From contig CAMDDL010000017.1 of assembly GCA_945891505.1 (NCBI GenBank), forward strand, positions 1-50,322: a stretch of DNA of 50,322 bases, written 5' to 3'. Position numbers and translations under genes: made by a program. Under the pieces are notes generated by a model. That model saw only the letters and a list, made by a program, of their open reading frames with translations. It made no database searches and was not told where the DNA came from. The stretch comes from Maricaulis salignorans. Its GTDB lineage: Bacteria > Pseudomonadota > Alphaproteobacteria > Caulobacterales > Aquidulcibacteraceae. This document shows positions 17,851 through 26,573 of this stretch, piece by piece; within the stretch, counting starts at the first letter, position 1, and every line of letters starts with the position of its first letter.

Positions 17851-18477
17851 CTACTGCTCCATCGCCGCCTGAATCAGCGCCCGCGCCTCGGGGCTATTCC
17901 AATCGGCTTCACCAGCCAGCCGGGCTAGCTCTTTGCCTTGCCGATCATAGAGGATGGAAGTCGGGAAGCCGCGCGCCTTTAGGGGGTACACAATCGCCAT
18001 TTTGGGGTCGTGGTAAAAGACAAGGTTGCCTTTACTAAGCTCTGCCAATTCCTTCTTGGCCTCTTCGGCTTCAGTGGCTTTGTCGACACTGATGGCGACC
18101 ACCTTGAAGTCCTTTTCGCCCATTCCTTGCTGCAGGGCTGCCAAGGTCGGCATTTCGGTGACGCATGGCGCACACCACGTCGCCCACAGATTGACCAAGA
18201 CAACTTTGCCATGAAACGCGCTGAGCTGAGTAGGCGCACCGTCTGGCCCTGCAAAGCTGTTCGGTGGTTGGGGCACGGGGTCTTTGGCGATCTCAAGGCC
18301 TTTGAGGGGGCCTGCAGCAAAGGAGGCCAAATCCTTCCCACCTTGAGAGATTGGCACTGCCCGATAAACTCCGTAAAGGATAATCCCGATTAACAAAGCC
18401 CCAAGCAGCGCCCATTGCGCCCGTTTGGGCTTTCCCGTCGTCACAGGTCCATCGCGCTCAGGTTGCTCTTCACTCAT
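17851..18477 (-). CDS. tlpA: TlpA-like membrane-anchored thioredoxin
   Basis: 208-aa periplasmic thiol-disulfide reductase. One N-terminal membrane segment (about 21-40) is followed by a thioredoxin-like domain with the WCAPC active site (101-105; C102, C105) and a cis-Pro region GFPTSILYD. Such proteins supply electrons for cytochrome oxidase or cytochrome c thiols. The start is ATG 18477 with AGGA just upstream; a longer in-frame extension reading back through argH is not supported. Its start codon shares two bases with the argH start on the other strand. A second, CcmG-type thioredoxin is at 40.5 kb. Confidence 0.9.
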   Translation of the reverse strand: MSEEQPERDGPVTTGKPKRAQWALLGALLIGIILYGVYRAVPISQGGKDLASFAAGPLKGLEIAKDPVPQPPNSFAGPDGAPTQLSAFHGKVVLVNLWATWCAPCVTEMPTLAALQQGMGEKDFKVVAISVDKATEAEEAKKELAELSKGNLVFYHDPKMAIVYPLKARGFPTSILYDRQGKELARLAGEADWNSPEARALIQAAMEQ

Positions 18478-19906
18478 GTCGTCCTCAGATTCCTCTATCC
18501 CGCCCGCTTCTGCCAAAGGGCAACAAATGTGGGGCGGTCGCTTTGCAGCCAGTCCTGATGAAACCATGAAGGCGATCAATGCCTCCATCGATGTTGATCA
18601 ACGTATGTGGCGCGAGGACATCGCCGGGTCAAAGGCCCATGCTGCAATGTTGACCGCCACGGGCATTCTTACGCAGGAAGACGGCCAAGCGATACAAGCG
18701 GGCCTTGACGAAATTGGTGCCGAGATTGAAGCGGGTGCTTTCCCCTTCTCCACTGATCTTGAGGATATCCACCTCAATATTGAAGCGCGCCTGACGGAGC
18801 GGATTGGCGACGCGGGTAAAAGGCTGCACACGGGCCGCTCTCGCAATGACCAAGTTGCGACGGACTTCCGCCTCTGGGTGCGCCGCGCCTTGGGTGAGGC
18901 TGATGAGGCATTGCTCGGCCTCATGCGTATCTTAGTCATCCAAGCCGAAGCCCATGCCGACTGGATCATGCCGGGCTTTACGCATTTACAGACGGCGCAA
19001 CCCGTCACCCTTGGCCATCATCTTTTGGCCTATGTCGAGATGTTTCAGCGCGATCGCGCGCGGCTGCAAGCCTCGCTCAGTCACGGTAATGAATCCCCCT
19101 TGGGCTCTGCAGCGCTCGCAGGGACACCCTATCCGATTGATCGCGATGCAACCGCCAAGGCGCTTGGGTTTGACCGCCCGATGGCCAATTCGCTCGACGG
19201 CGTGGCGAGCCGGGATTTCGCGATGGAAGCGCTCAACGCGCTCTCGATTAGTGCCGTGCATTTGTCGCGCTTAGCTGAAGAGATTGTATTGTGGACCTCG
19301 TCACATTTCCGCTTTGCGCGCTTGTCGGATAGCTGGTCGACTGGTTCCTCCATCATGCCGCAGAAGCGCAATCCCGATGCGGCAGAGCTCGTCCGCGCTA
19401 AGGCCGCTCGCATTGCCTCAAACGCGCAGTGCTTAATGATGATCGTCAAAGCTTTGCCCCTAACCTATGCCAAGGACTTGCAGGACGATAAGGCTATGAC
19501 CTTTGAATCCTTTGATGCTTTTATGCTGAGCGTCGGGTCGATGGCGGGAATGATGCAAAGCGTGACCTTTAACCGCGATGCGATGCGCCAAGCGGCCACG
19601 TATGGCTATTCCACCGCCACTGATCTTGCCGATTGGCTGGTGCGGGTCCTCAACATGCCGTTCCGCGAAGCCCATCATGTGACGGGCGCTGTCGTTAAAG
19701 CCGCCGAGGCCGCTGGTATTGCAGAGCTATGCGATGTGCCTTTGGTGACCTTCCAAGCGATCGAGCCGCGCATTGATGCATCTGTGATCGCACTCCTCTC
19801 GGTTGAAGCTTCCGTGGATGCGCGGGATTCTTACGGTGGGACCGCCCCAAAACGGGTTTTGGATCAGGTAAAACATCTTCGCCAAGCCCTTCAGTTGGAT
19901 GCGTGA
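18476..19906 (+). CDS. argH: argininosuccinate lyase
   Basis: Last enzyme of arginine synthesis, splitting argininosuccinate to arginine and fumarate. The fumarase/aspartase signature GSSIMPQKRNP (290-300) and the N-terminal MWGGRF hallmark are present; 476 aa from ATG 18476. That start overlaps the divergent tlpA start (shared CATG) and has no Shine-Dalgarno. An ATG at 18527, at MWGGRF itself, has an AAAGGG sequence eight bases ahead and would give 459 aa. Family members usually have a short tail before MWGGRF, so both are possible. lptM and lysA follow, a conserved alphaproteobacterial order. Confidence 0.95.
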   Translation: MSSSDSSIPPASAKGQQMWGGRFAASPDETMKAINASIDVDQRMWREDIAGSKAHAAMLTATGILTQEDGQAIQAGLDEIGAEIEAGAFPFSTDLEDIHLNIEARLTERIGDAGKRLHTGRSRNDQVATDFRLWVRRALGEADEALLGLMRILVIQAEAHADWIMPGFTHLQTAQPVTLGHHLLAYVEMFQRDRARLQASLSHGNESPLGSAALAGTPYPIDRDATAKALGFDRPMANSLDGVASRDFAMEALNALSISAVHLSRLAEEIVLWTSSHFRFARLSDSWSTGSSIMPQKRNPDAAELVRAKAARIASNAQCLMMIVKALPLTYAKDLQDDKAMTFESFDAFMLSVGSMAGMMQSVTFNRDAMRQAATYGYSTATDLADWLVRVLNMPFREAHHVTGAVVKAAEAAGIAELCDVPLVTFQAIEPRIDASVIALLSVEASVDARDSYGGTAPKRVLDQVKHLRQALQLDA

Positions 19907-19980
19907 TCGCCTTTGATTGCTGGGCCGTTTCGCTCTATAGCTGTGTTTCTTCCCCAACTTTGACCGCAAAGATAAAGCCC

Positions 19981-20196
19981 ATGAAAACCCGCCTTGCCTT
20001 AGCCTGTGTCGCGCTCTGCCTGCTGAGTGCGTGCGGAATCAAGGGACCTTTGGAGACAGCACCACCCATGTGGGGTCCTGACCGGGCCGCCTATGAGGCA
20101 GAGCAAGCTAAAAAGGCGGAAGAGGCAAAAGCAAAGAAGGCTGCGGAAGACGCCGAAAAAGCGGGCAATTCAGCTCCATCCACCGCGCCCCAATAG
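19981..20196 (+). CDS. lptM: LptM/YifL-type small lipoprotein
   Basis: 71-aa lipoprotein with signal peptide and lipobox LSAC (lipidated C18), followed at once by GIKGPLE, the hallmark of LptM (formerly YifL). In E. coli LptM assists assembly of the LPS transporter LptD; the same role here is inferred. The mature tail is Lys/Ala/Glu-rich and probably a charged helix. Start chosen at ATG 19981 because an upstream in-frame extension would bury the signal peptide. The position between argH and lysA is conserved. Confidence 0.9.
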   Translation: MKTRLALACVALCLLSACGIKGPLETAPPMWGPDRAAYEAEQAKKAEEAKAKKAAEDAEKAGNSAPSTAPQ

Positions 20197-20203
20197 GCCT
20201 GTC

Positions 20204-21478
20204 ATGCGCTTTTTTGATTATCGCGATGGCGCGCTTTATGCCGAAGACGTGCCGCTGGCAGAGATTGCCGAGGCTGTTGGCACCCCTGTCCATATCTATT
20301 CCCGCGCGACGTTAGAGCACCATTACCGCGTGTTCAAAGCCGCCATGGGCGATTTGCCTGTCCATATTTGCTATGCCGTAAAGGCCAATACTAATCGCGC
20401 AGTGATCGCGACTTTGGCAGCCTTAGGCGCTGGTGCAGATACCGTATCAGAAGGGGAAATCCGCCGCGCGCTGAATGCCGGTGTACCGCCCGACGGGATT
20501 GTGTTTGCGGGCGTGGGCAAGACGGATCAAGAATTGGCCTATGCGATCTCGGTCGGCGTGCGGCAAATCAACATCGAGAGCGCCAGCGAACTCGACCGGA
20601 TCTCTGCATTGACAGAAACTCTGGGCCGGGTTCAGCAAGTCTGCATTCGGGTCAATCCCGATGTCGGCGCTGGCGGACATGCCAAAATCACCACCGGCAA
20701 AGCAGATAACAAATTTGGTGTCAGCTTTGATCTGGCCGAAGAACTCTATGCCCGCGCCGATAAATTACCGGGCGTAGACCCTGTCGGCCTATCCGTTCAT
20801 ATTGGCAGCCAGATCATTGATTTTGCGCCGATGGAAAAGGCCTATCAGAAGCTGGCCGATTGTGTCGTGCGGCTTCGGGCACGCGGGCTAAAGGTTACCC
20901 GCCTCGATTTAGGCGGTGGACTGGCTGCGACCTATGATGAGACCGTCACAGGGCCAGATCTTGCTGCCTATGGCGCAATGGTGGCCCGCGTCGTTGGTCA
21001 TTTGGACGTTGAGCTGGAGTTTGAGCCAGGCCGTATGATCGCAGCGAACGCTGGCGTGCTTTTGTCGCGCGCGATCGTCACGAAAGATAATGGCGGCAAG
21101 TCCTTCTTGGTTGTGGATGCCGCCATGAATGATCTGATCCGCCCTGCGCTTTATGAGGCCTATCACCAGATGCTGCCGGTGAAGAAGGCCGACGACCATG
21201 ATAATCTGGCCCCACTCGATGTGGTTGGCCCCGTTTGCGAAACAGGCGACACGTTTGCCGAACAACGCCCCATGCCCGCCATTGCGGCAGGCGAGTTGTT
21301 AGCCTTCATGAGCACGGGTGCTTATGGTTTTGCCATGGCCTCGACCTATAATTCCCGGCCTTTGGCAGCCGAAGTCATGGTCAGCGGTGATCAATGGCAA
21401 GTCATACGGCCGCGCCAGACCTATGAAGAAATGTTCGGGATGGAAACCCTCCCCGATTGGCTAGGAAGCAAGACATGA
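20204..21478 (+). CDS. lysA: diaminopimelate decarboxylase
   Basis: PLP enzyme that makes lysine from meso-diaminopimelate. 424 aa from ATG 20204, starting seven bases after lptM; a longer upstream frame overlaps lptM and is not credible. Visible: PLP lysine K60 in YAVKANTN, GADTVSEGEI, SVHIGSQI, the glycine loop LDLGGGL, and the substrate-binding VCETGDTFA segment. Its stop overlaps the yciB start by four bases. It is the third gene of the argH-lptM-lysA-yciB unit. Confidence 0.96.
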   Translation: MRFFDYRDGALYAEDVPLAEIAEAVGTPVHIYSRATLEHHYRVFKAAMGDLPVHICYAVKANTNRAVIATLAALGAGADTVSEGEIRRALNAGVPPDGIVFAGVGKTDQELAYAISVGVRQINIESASELDRISALTETLGRVQQVCIRVNPDVGAGGHAKITTGKADNKFGVSFDLAEELYARADKLPGVDPVGLSVHIGSQIIDFAPMEKAYQKLADCVVRLRARGLKVTRLDLGGGLAATYDETVTGPDLAAYGAMVARVVGHLDVELEFEPGRMIAANAGVLLSRAIVTKDNGGKSFLVVDAAMNDLIRPALYEAYHQMLPVKKADDHDNLAPLDVVGPVCETGDTFAEQRPMPAIAAGELLAFMSTGAYGFAMASTYNSRPLAAEVMVSGDQWQVIRPRQTYEEMFGMETLPDWLGSKT

Positions 21479-22149
21479 GTACGCAAGAACCTACGCCTGC
21501 CCCGGCCCCGGCATCAAAGGGCGGCGCAAGCTGGGTCCGGCTGGTTAGTGACCTTGGCCCCGCAATTGTCTTCTTCATGTCCTATCAGCATGCAGAAAAG
21601 AACGGCGTGCCAGAATTTGCGCGTGCGCTGAGTGGCGATCAGGCGGTCTTGTTCGCGACCGTTTTGTTCATTCCAGCGGCGATAGCAGGCTTTGCTTTTT
21701 CCTATTGGAAAGAGCGCACCGTTAGCCCGATGGGCTTGTTCACCTTTGCCATGATCGGTGTCTTCTCTGGTTTGGCGCTGTGGCTCAAGAATGACATCTT
21801 CATCAAGATGCGACCTACTTTGGTCTACACATTAATCGGTCTGATTTTGTTGGGATCGGTCTTGTTTAAGCGCAATGTTTTGAAGGCCTTGTTTTCAGGT
21901 GCGCTTCACATGCCTGAGCCGGTCTGGCACGGCCTCGCTCAGCGCGCGGGCCTCATGTACATCGCGCTGGCCATCATCAATGAAGCGGTATGGCGCACCC
22001 AGCCTTTGGCAACGTGGGTGACCTATAACACCTGGGGCGATATGGCGATTAATATGATCTTCTGGGTCGTAAACTTGGCGCTTTTGGCCAAATATTTCAC
22101 CGATGCAGACGGCAATCCGCTGCTCGAAGAGCCCAAAGACAAAGTCTAA
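21475..22149 (+). CDS. yciB: inner-membrane protein YciB/IspZ (septation protein A)
   Basis: 224-aa integral membrane protein with about six hydrophobic segments. The LVSDLGPAIVFF start of the first helix and the FKPTLVYTLIG-like segment (here IKMRPTLVYTLIGLILLGSV) are diagnostic, as is the later NEAVWR motif. The family affects cell-envelope synthesis and division in E. coli; the precise activity is unsettled. The start at ATG 21475 overlaps the lysA stop; an ATG six codons upstream is less likely. It ends the argH operon. Confidence 0.92.
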   Translation: MSTQEPTPAPAPASKGGASWVRLVSDLGPAIVFFMSYQHAEKNGVPEFARALSGDQAVLFATVLFIPAAIAGFAFSYWKERTVSPMGLFTFAMIGVFSGLALWLKNDIFIKMRPTLVYTLIGLILLGSVLFKRNVLKALFSGALHMPEPVWHGLAQRAGLMYIALAIINEAVWRTQPLATWVTYNTWGDMAINMIFWVVNLALLAKYFTDADGNPLLEEPKDKV

Positions 22150-22226
22150 AATTCTGGTAACAATTCTGCGTCTTGACCTCAGGCAGAAATGGTTATTTGT
22201 GATACCCACAAGATAGAGGGGATCAC

Positions 22227-24368
22227 ATGAACCGTCGTAACCTATTGGCCGCCATTTCGACCACAGCTTTGGGATTTCTCGCTTTCAACACATCCGCCCT
22301 CGCCCAAACTGCCGCTGATGCGGTGAGCAATGATCCGTTCTTGTGGCTTGAGGAAGTTGAAGGCGAAAAGGCCCTTTCGTGGGTGCGCGGGCAAAACGCG
22401 CGCTCGTTGCCAAAGCTGACCCAAGACCCCCGCTATGCGAAGCTTGAAGAAGATGCCCTCAACATCATTCGCGCCAAAGACCGCTTGACCTTTGGCTCCT
22501 ATGCCAACGGCTTTGTCAGCAATTTCTGGCAGGACACCAATCACGTGCGCGGCATTTGGCGGCGGGCAGACTTTACGGCTTGGCGCCTCGGCAGCCCTGC
22601 TTGGGAAACCGTGCTGGACATTGATAAGCTGGCCAAGGATGAGGGCAAGAATTGGGTCTATCAGGGCAGCAATCCACTCGACCCGCATGATATCTGGAAC
22701 ACCCGCCTCTTATTGGACCTATCCAATGGCGGCAAGGATGCCGATACTAAGCGCGAATGGGACGTAAAGACCCGCTCGTTCGTTGACGGTGGCTTTGAGC
22801 TGCCAGAAGCAAAATCCGGGGCTGTTTGGGTCGATAAAGATACGTTGTTGGTTTCAACCGACTGGGGCCCGGGCTCGATGACCGAAAGCGGTTATGCCTA
22901 TATCGTCAAACGCTTAAAGCGCGGGCAAAAGCTTGAAGACGCAGTTGAAGTCTATCGCGGCACGGAAAAGGACGTGGCCGTGGCTGCGTTCCGTGTCGAT
23001 GACGGCACCCGCTACCATCACTTCATCAACCGCGCGCCCACCTTCTTCACGACCGAGACCTTCTATCTCGAAGCCGATGGCAAGGTTGCCAAATTAGACT
23101 TACCCAGCAAGCATAGCTTGCAAGGTCTGCGCGCTGGTCAGGTCTATCTAACCCTGCAAGAAGACTGGAGACCCCGGGGAGCTAAGAAGACGATTGCGGC
23201 TGGCTCTTTGGTTAGCGCACCTTTGGCGGCCTTGAAGGCCAAATCGGGAGTTGTCTCCACCACGACGATCTACGCACCCGGCCCCCGTGAGGCCTTGCAA
23301 GATGTGACCATGGCAAAAACGGGCCTTTACCTCACCTTGTCCACCAATGTGAAAAGTGCCGTTCGCTATTACACCCAGAACGCAAAGGGCGCTTGGTCGT
23401 TTAAGCCAGTTGCCCTGCCGGCCAATGGCGTGGCTTCTGTCGTCGATGCCGGCATTCGCCAAGAAGAGGCCTTTTTCTCCTACAATGACTTCATCACGCC
23501 ACCGTCGATCTTGTTTGCGGCTAAGCCAAGCGACAAGCCTGCAACGGTGCAAGCCCAAGCCGCGCGCTTTGATGCGTCAAACCTTGAGGTCAACCAGTAT
23601 GAGGCAACCTCAAAAGATGGCACCAAAATCCCCTATTTCGTGATTGCGAAAAAGGGATTGGTATTGGACGGCAGCGCGCCCACCCTGCTCTATGGCTATG
23701 GCGGCTTTGAAGTCTCGCTTTTGCCAAATTACTCCGCGATGAATGGCAAACTATGGAACGAACGCGGTGGCGTTTATGTTCTGGCCAATATCCGTGGCGG
23801 GGGTGAGTTTGGCCCCGCGTGGCATACAGCAGGCCTGAAGGGCAAGCGCCAAGTGATCTATGATGACTTCATTGGCGTGGCTGAAGATCTAATTGCGCGC
23901 AAAATCACCAGCCCGCGCCGCTTGGGGATTCAGGGCGGCTCCAACGGTGGTCTTCTGATGGGGGTGATGATGACCCAGCGGCCAGAGCTTTTCCAAGCCG
24001 TCGTCTGCCAAGTGCCGCTTCTGGACATGCTGCGCTATCACAAGCTTTTGGCGGGCGCGTCCTGGGTGGATGAATATGGCGACCCCGATGTGGCGGCTGA
24101 GCGGCCTTGGTTGGAGCAATTCAGCCCTTATCAGAATTTGAAGAAGACAAGCCCCTTCCCGGAAGCCTTCTTCCTGACCTCAACCAAGGACGACCGCGTC
24201 CATCCCGGCCATGCACGCAAGTATGCGGCTAAGATGGAGAGCTTGGGCATGCCCTTCCTTTATTATGAGAATATCGATGGCGGTCACTCGGCGGCGGCAA
24301 ACTTGGTCGAGAGTGCCAAGCAGCGCGCTTTGGTGGCGACCTATCTGATGCAAAAGTTGGTCGATTAG
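22227..24368 (+). CDS. secreted prolyl oligopeptidase family protease (S9A)
   Basis: 713-aa serine peptidase. An N-terminal signal peptide begins with NRRN, faintly Tat-like, and is probably cleaved after SALA (about 27). A beta-propeller precedes the hydrolase domain. Catalytic residues: S572 in GGSNGG, the KDDRVHP Asp region (654-660) and H687 in DGGHSAA. S9A enzymes cut short proline-containing peptides, here outside the cytoplasm. A strong ribosome site (AGAGGGG) precedes the ATG. The gene stands alone with a 77-base upstream gap. Confidence 0.93.
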   Translation: MNRRNLLAAISTTALGFLAFNTSALAQTAADAVSNDPFLWLEEVEGEKALSWVRGQNARSLPKLTQDPRYAKLEEDALNIIRAKDRLTFGSYANGFVSNFWQDTNHVRGIWRRADFTAWRLGSPAWETVLDIDKLAKDEGKNWVYQGSNPLDPHDIWNTRLLLDLSNGGKDADTKREWDVKTRSFVDGGFELPEAKSGAVWVDKDTLLVSTDWGPGSMTESGYAYIVKRLKRGQKLEDAVEVYRGTEKDVAVAAFRVDDGTRYHHFINRAPTFFTTETFYLEADGKVAKLDLPSKHSLQGLRAGQVYLTLQEDWRPRGAKKTIAAGSLVSAPLAALKAKSGVVSTTTIYAPGPREALQDVTMAKTGLYLTLSTNVKSAVRYYTQNAKGAWSFKPVALPANGVASVVDAGIRQEEAFFSYNDFITPPSILFAAKPSDKPATVQAQAARFDASNLEVNQYEATSKDGTKIPYFVIAKKGLVLDGSAPTLLYGYGGFEVSLLPNYSAMNGKLWNERGGVYVLANIRGGGEFGPAWHTAGLKGKRQVIYDDFIGVAEDLIARKITSPRRLGIQGGSNGGLLMGVMMTQRPELFQAVVCQVPLLDMLRYHKLLAGASWVDEYGDPDVAAERPWLEQFSPYQNLKKTSPFPEAFFLTSTKDDRVHPGHARKYAAKMESLGMPFLYYENIDGGHSAAANLVESAKQRALVATYLMQKLVD

Positions 24369-24443
24369 GTCAAAAGGCTTGGCCCAAGCGGCCAGGCGAC
24401 TTAGTTGGCTCGTAAGAGGGACGCAAATAGCAGGAGACAGGCA

Positions 24444-24893
24444 ATGAAGCCAATGAAGATCATGCTGGCGTGCGGGCTTTTGGCCTTCACCGCCGCTTGC
24501 GAGACCATCCCGTTTGAAGAGCGGGCAAAGGCCTATGAAGACCAGATGGCGCAACGTTTTGTCGGCAAATCGGCCGACGAATTGGTATTGGCTTTTGGCC
24601 CGCCTCAGTCATCCTACAAGCTGACCGATGGTCGCGATGTGCTGCAATATGAGCAAAAGCGCACCAGCACCCAAGGCGGGGAAAGCTATACCAGCTTTCG
24701 CGAAGTCACCCGCTTCCGCACGGAGACGGACGCAGCAGGCAATGTGCGCACAGTGCAATATAGTGAATCCATTCCTGTGACGAATTCATCCCCGGTCTAC
24801 ACGGTCAATCAAAATTGCATCCGCCGCTTTGTGGTCGCCAGCGATAAAAAGGTTGAAAGTTTCCGCTGGGAAGGCAATGCCTGTTTTCGCTAA
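24444..24893 (+). CDS. lipoprotein of unknown function
   Basis: 149-aa lipoprotein: short signal peptide with lipobox TAAC (C19). The mature part begins ETIPFEERAKAYEDQM and continues with GKSADELVLAFGPPQ and LQYEQKR, which recalls small SmpA/OmlA-like lipoproteins that begin with a helix-turn and then a beta sheet; this is only a resemblance. Start ATG 24444 has an AGGAGA ribosome site, which rules out the longer frame starting 39 bases upstream. Its stop overlaps the convergent TetR stop by four bases (CTAA shared). Confidence 0.8.
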   Translation: MKPMKIMLACGLLAFTAACETIPFEERAKAYEDQMAQRFVGKSADELVLAFGPPQSSYKLTDGRDVLQYEQKRTSTQGGESYTSFREVTRFRTETDAAGNVRTVQYSESIPVTNSSPVYTVNQNCIRRFVVASDKKVESFRWEGNACFR

Positions 24894-25465
24894 GCAGGTG
24901 TCGTCAAATCCAATCCCGCGCCGATCAAGCGGGCAAATTGGGTAATCAACGCGGCTAAATCTTCATAGCTGGTCGCCTGTGACTTTAAGCCATGGAGTGC
25001 GGCCGTGATCGCGCGTGCCTGAAGGGCTTGGAGGGCGGGGGGCACCCTATTGGTCAGCCGCGCCTCCACCAAGGCCTGCATCCGACTGTCGATGGCTGCC
25101 ACCACATCGCCAACGAGGGCGGAGTTGGTGGCCATCAATTCTGCGCCATGTGGGGAGGTGTGGATCGCTTGCCAACTCAGGCCATGCAGGGCAAGCCCAG
25201 CCGCAGCCAGCCCTTCCTCAAACGCCAGATCAACTGGCCACGCAGCCTCGGCTGCATCACAGCTGGCCTGCCCTAAAGCCACCGCTAAGGCCGCAAAGAT
25301 CGCCGCTTTATTCTCATAGGATTGGTAGAGCGCGGGCCTTGAAATGCCTGCTTCGGTCGCGACATCCTCCATCGAGGCACGCTTAAAGCCATAGCGCGCA
25401 AAGACGGCCAGAGCTGCTTGTAAGATCTTGTCGCGGCGGGGATCGCCATCCAAACGTATTGACAT
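24890..25465 (-). CDS. TetR-family transcriptional regulator
   Basis: 191-aa regulator with an N-terminal HTH (ASMEDVATEAGISRPALYQSYE), then a variable ligand domain. It diverges from an NAD-dependent epimerase/reductase gene at 25526, and a 40-bp inverted repeat covers both promoters. The expected behaviour is autorepression plus control of the SDR gene. Its own promoter, TTGACA-17 bp-TATTAT, places the transcription start at or next to the ATG, so the mRNA is probably leaderless. Confidence 0.9.
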   Translation of the reverse strand: MSIRLDGDPRRDKILQAALAVFARYGFKRASMEDVATEAGISRPALYQSYENKAAIFAALAVALGQASCDAAEAAWPVDLAFEEGLAAAGLALHGLSWQAIHTSPHGAELMATNSALVGDVVAAIDSRMQALVEARLTNRVPPALQALQARAITAALHGLKSQATSYEDLAALITQFARLIGAGLDLTTPA

Positions 25466-25499
25466 TTAGCGATAATATTGTCAGATCGTTATAATGTCA
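25460..25499. promoter_or_regulatory. TetR-type operator between the regulator and SDR genes
   Basis: Outer arms TGACATT (25460-25466) and AATGTCA (25493-25499) are a perfect 7-bp inverted repeat. A further TTGTCA lies between them, and inner bases show partial symmetry (GCGATAA against TCGTTAT). The block overlaps the TetR start codon, the minus-strand promoter and a perfect plus-strand -10 (TATAAT, 25490-25495). Binding here would shut both divergent genes. Confidence 0.65.
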
Positions 25500-25500
25500 A
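25472..25500 (-). promoter_or_regulatory. sigma-70 promoter of the TetR gene, probably leaderless
   Basis: On the minus strand TTGACA (25500-25495) and TATTAT (25477-25472) are separated by exactly 17 bp. Only six bases lie between the -10 box and the ATG at 25465, so transcription should begin at the start codon. No ribosome site could then be present in the mRNA. Confidence 0.65.
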
Positions 25501-25525
25501 TTTGTAAGATGAAGGAATAGAAGCG

Positions 25526-26560
25526 ATGGCGAGCAAGGGATTGGTGCTGGTAACGGGCGGATCTGGCTATATTGGCGGCTATATCATCGCCCAACTTTTG
25601 GAAGCAGGCTATCAAGTCCGCACCACGATCCGCAATCTGGGCCGCGAGCCAGAGGTTCGCGAAGCACTGAAAAAGCTAACCCCCAATTTGGACCATCTGA
25701 CCTTTTTCGCCGCTGACCTCACCCGCGATGATGGCTGGGCAGAAGCTGTTGAAGGCGTTGATTTTGTTCAGCATGTGGCCTCGCCTTTCCCAGCCGTGAT
25801 GCCCAAAGACGAGAATGAATTGATTGGCCCAGCCCGTGAAGGGGCTTTGCGGGCACTCCGGTTTGCCCGCGATGCAGGGGTGAAGCGGGTCGTGATGACC
25901 TCGTCCATGGCGGCCATCTCCTATGGTCAAAGCGGGCCACGCTCCAAGCCCTATACCGAAGCAGACTGGACCGACGAAACCAGCCCCGACACCGGGGCCT
26001 ACATCCGCTCCAAAACCATAGCTGAGCGCGCAGCTTGGGACTTTATGAAAACCGATGGTGGCAAATTAGAGCTTAGCACCATCAACCCCAGCGCCGTACT
26101 GGGGCCAATCCTTGGACCAGACTTCTCGACCTCCATTCTCTTGGTGCAAAAGTTACTAAATGGCGATTTTCCGGGCAGCCCGCGCTTGGGCTTCTCGCTG
26201 GTGGACGTGCGCGACGTGGCTGACCTGCACATCCGAGCCATGACCCATGAAAAGGCCGCTGGTGAACGCTTTTTGGCGGCCTGCGACTTTTATTGGGTGG
26301 AAGATGTGGCGCGCGTCTTGCGGGAGGATTTGGGAACTCAAGCCCGCAAAGCCCCCACTGGACGCTTACCCAGCTGGCTGGTGCGGATCATCGCCAATTT
26401 CGATCCTGTTATCAGAGGGGTCGCCTTTGAGCTCGATAAAGTGCGGATGGCCGATAACACCAAGGCCAAAACCTTGCTGGGCTGGGCCCCACGAGATGTC
26501 CGCACCTCGATCACCGACACGGCCCGCAGCCTGATCCGCGAAGGCATTGTGCGGGTTTAA
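25526..26560 (+). CDS. NAD-dependent epimerase/dihydroflavonol-reductase-like SDR
   Basis: 344-aa extended short-chain dehydrogenase. The coenzyme motif TGGSGYIGG is at the N-terminus, and the catalytic YxxxK is YIRSK, preceded by a Ser-rich VMTSSMAA strand. Overall order resembles dihydroflavonol 4-reductase or cinnamoyl-CoA-reductase-like enzymes that reduce ketones or aldehydes with NADPH. A ribosome site AAGGAA precedes the ATG. It is controlled, by position, by the divergent TetR protein. Confidence 0.9.
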   Translation: MASKGLVLVTGGSGYIGGYIIAQLLEAGYQVRTTIRNLGREPEVREALKKLTPNLDHLTFFAADLTRDDGWAEAVEGVDFVQHVASPFPAVMPKDENELIGPAREGALRALRFARDAGVKRVVMTSSMAAISYGQSGPRSKPYTEADWTDETSPDTGAYIRSKTIAERAAWDFMKTDGGKLELSTINPSAVLGPILGPDFSTSILLVQKLLNGDFPGSPRLGFSLVDVRDVADLHIRAMTHEKAAGERFLAACDFYWVEDVARVLREDLGTQARKAPTGRLPSWLVRIIANFDPVIRGVAFELDKVRMADNTKAKTLLGWAPRDVRTSITDTARSLIREGIVRV

Positions 26561-26573
26561 AGCGACTTCAGCT

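Noticed and set aside
18478-18588. N-terminal extension of the tlpA frame
   Set aside because: It runs through argH; the ATG at 18477 has a ribosome site and gives a normal anchor.
20027-20203. Extension of lysA upstream of 20204
   Set aside because: It overlaps lptM in another frame and the family starts near MRFFDYR.
22150-22226. TTGACC with a weak -10 before the S9 peptidase
   Set aside because: No -10 box with acceptable spacing, so the promoter is not called.
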